Source: Actinomycetes bacterium
GTDB taxonomy: Bacteria; Actinomycetota; Actinomycetes; Streptosporangiales; Streptosporangiaceae
Assembly (NCBI GenBank): GCA_023425615.1
Contig: JAFACJ010000804.1
Span: 1 to 5,957, forward strand
DNA length: 5,957 nt
Direction: 5' to 3'
The notes under the pieces are model-generated. The model worked only from the letters and a program-made list of their open reading frames with translations. It ran no database searches and was not told the DNA's origin. The position numbers and the translations under genes are program-made. Shown in pieces: positions 5,495 through 5,957 of this stretch; position 1 is the stretch's first letter; every line of letters begins with the position of its first letter.

Positions 5495-5957
5495 TCATGT
5501 GGAGGGGCCGGACTTCTTGCGGCGGCCCCCGTACAGCTCTAGGCGGGCGCGCTCGATGGCCCGCGCCGCGCGAGGTCCCCGGACGTAGCCGTCGGTGACG
5601 ATGGAGAAGGTCTCTTGAGCGAGGCGCAGGAAATCGCGCCAGCCGTTCGTGAAGTCCTCCGCTGCCAGACGCTTCCAGAAGAGGTCTTCGGCGTTAGGCC
5701 AATAGAGAGCCGCCGCTTCCTCCAGCCACGCGCACGAACCGACCTTCTTGTCGAGGGCCGTGGCCCAGGCCGACTTGACGGCGTACTCCAATCGCTGCCC
5801 GTACATCTCCCCGGCCGCGCGCAGATCACCGATGGCCCGTGCGGTGTTCGGGTCGTCGTCCCTGATCTGGCGGATGGGTTGAGGGGTGCGGGACGAGACG
5901 AACTGGACGTCCTTCGTCTTACCGTCCTGCTCGAAGCCGAGGGCGTGGATGTGGAAG
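5495..5957 (-). CDS. cas8e: Cascade large subunit Cas8e (CasA/Cse1), C-terminal part only
   Basis: Cas8e recognises the PAM, opens target DNA and recruits Cas3. Only the last 153 residues are in the window; the frame stays open to the right edge, so the start and the PAM-sensing N-terminal domain are outside. The visible part begins FHIHALGFEQDGKTKDVQFV, followed by SSRTPQPI, the kind of segment that precedes the C-terminal bundle in actinobacterial Cse1. It continues with helices typical of the four-helix bundle: AGEMYGQRLEYAVKSAWATAL, EEAAALYWPNAEDLFWKRL and WRDFLRLAQETFSIVTDG. It ends in a basic stretch, GGRRKKSGPST. The stop TGA is at 5495-5497. An apparent start at 5804-5806 is an internal Met; the protein similarity continues upstream of it without a break. 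The gene is first of the visible operon, and cas3 is expected further right but cannot be confirmed here. Confidence 0.93.
   Translation of the reverse strand, partial: FHIHALGFEQDGKTKDVQFVSSRTPQPIRQIRDDDPNTARAIGDLRAAGEMYGQRLEYAVKSAWATALDKKVGSCAWLEEAAALYWPNAEDLFWKRLAAEDFTNGWRDFLRLAQETFSIVTDGYVRGPRAARAIERARLELYGGRRKKSGPST

Noticed and set aside
1..5957. A previously undescribed defence system or accessory gene in the operon
   Set aside because: Every gene in the window matches a standard type I-E component in the standard order, and no gap is large enough for an extra gene.

Overview
The window is very GC-rich. Its protein-coding genes are packed on one strand with GTG/ATG starts, TGA/TAA stops and 4-bp ATGA overlaps. 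Together with the style of its Cas proteins, this points to a high-GC actinomycete, probably Streptomyces or a relative; that assignment is inference from composition and homology as remembered, not a database match. The whole window is one type I-E CRISPR-Cas locus read leftward (minus strand).

Layout, in the direction of transcription (high to low coordinates): the C-terminal part of cas8e (casA/cse1), running off the right edge; cas11 (casB/cse2); cas7e (casC); cas5e (casD); cas6e (casE); cas1; cas2e; a 16-bp gap; then a CRISPR array filling 876 down to 1 and running off the left edge. The array shows 14 complete and one truncated identical 29-bp repeats and 14 spacers (13 of 32 bp, one of 31 bp). 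No cas3 is visible; in this family it usually lies beyond cas8e, which would put it beyond the right edge.

How the parts work together (family knowledge): the minus-strand transcript of the array is cut by Cas6e just 3' of the repeat hairpin, leaving an 8-nt 5' handle GTGGTCCG on each crRNA. Cas8e, Cas11, Cas7e, Cas5e and Cas6e assemble on it as Cascade, which finds target DNA and recruits Cas3. Cas1-Cas2 insert new spacers at the leader end, here the high-coordinate end beside cas2. Active-site residues of Cas1 and the likely catalytic His of Cas6e are present, and no cas gene inside the window is broken.

The system is a known type; I see no undescribed system. The points worth a second look are: (i) the array starts 16 bp after the cas2 stop, so any leader must overlap the 3' end of cas2, where Cas2 carries a nonconserved-looking 29-residue tail; (ii) an exact duplication of a spacer-repeat unit near the leader-distal end of the visible array; (iii) two different spacers sharing a 12-mer; and (iv) a spacer containing the exact 8-nt crRNA handle sequence.
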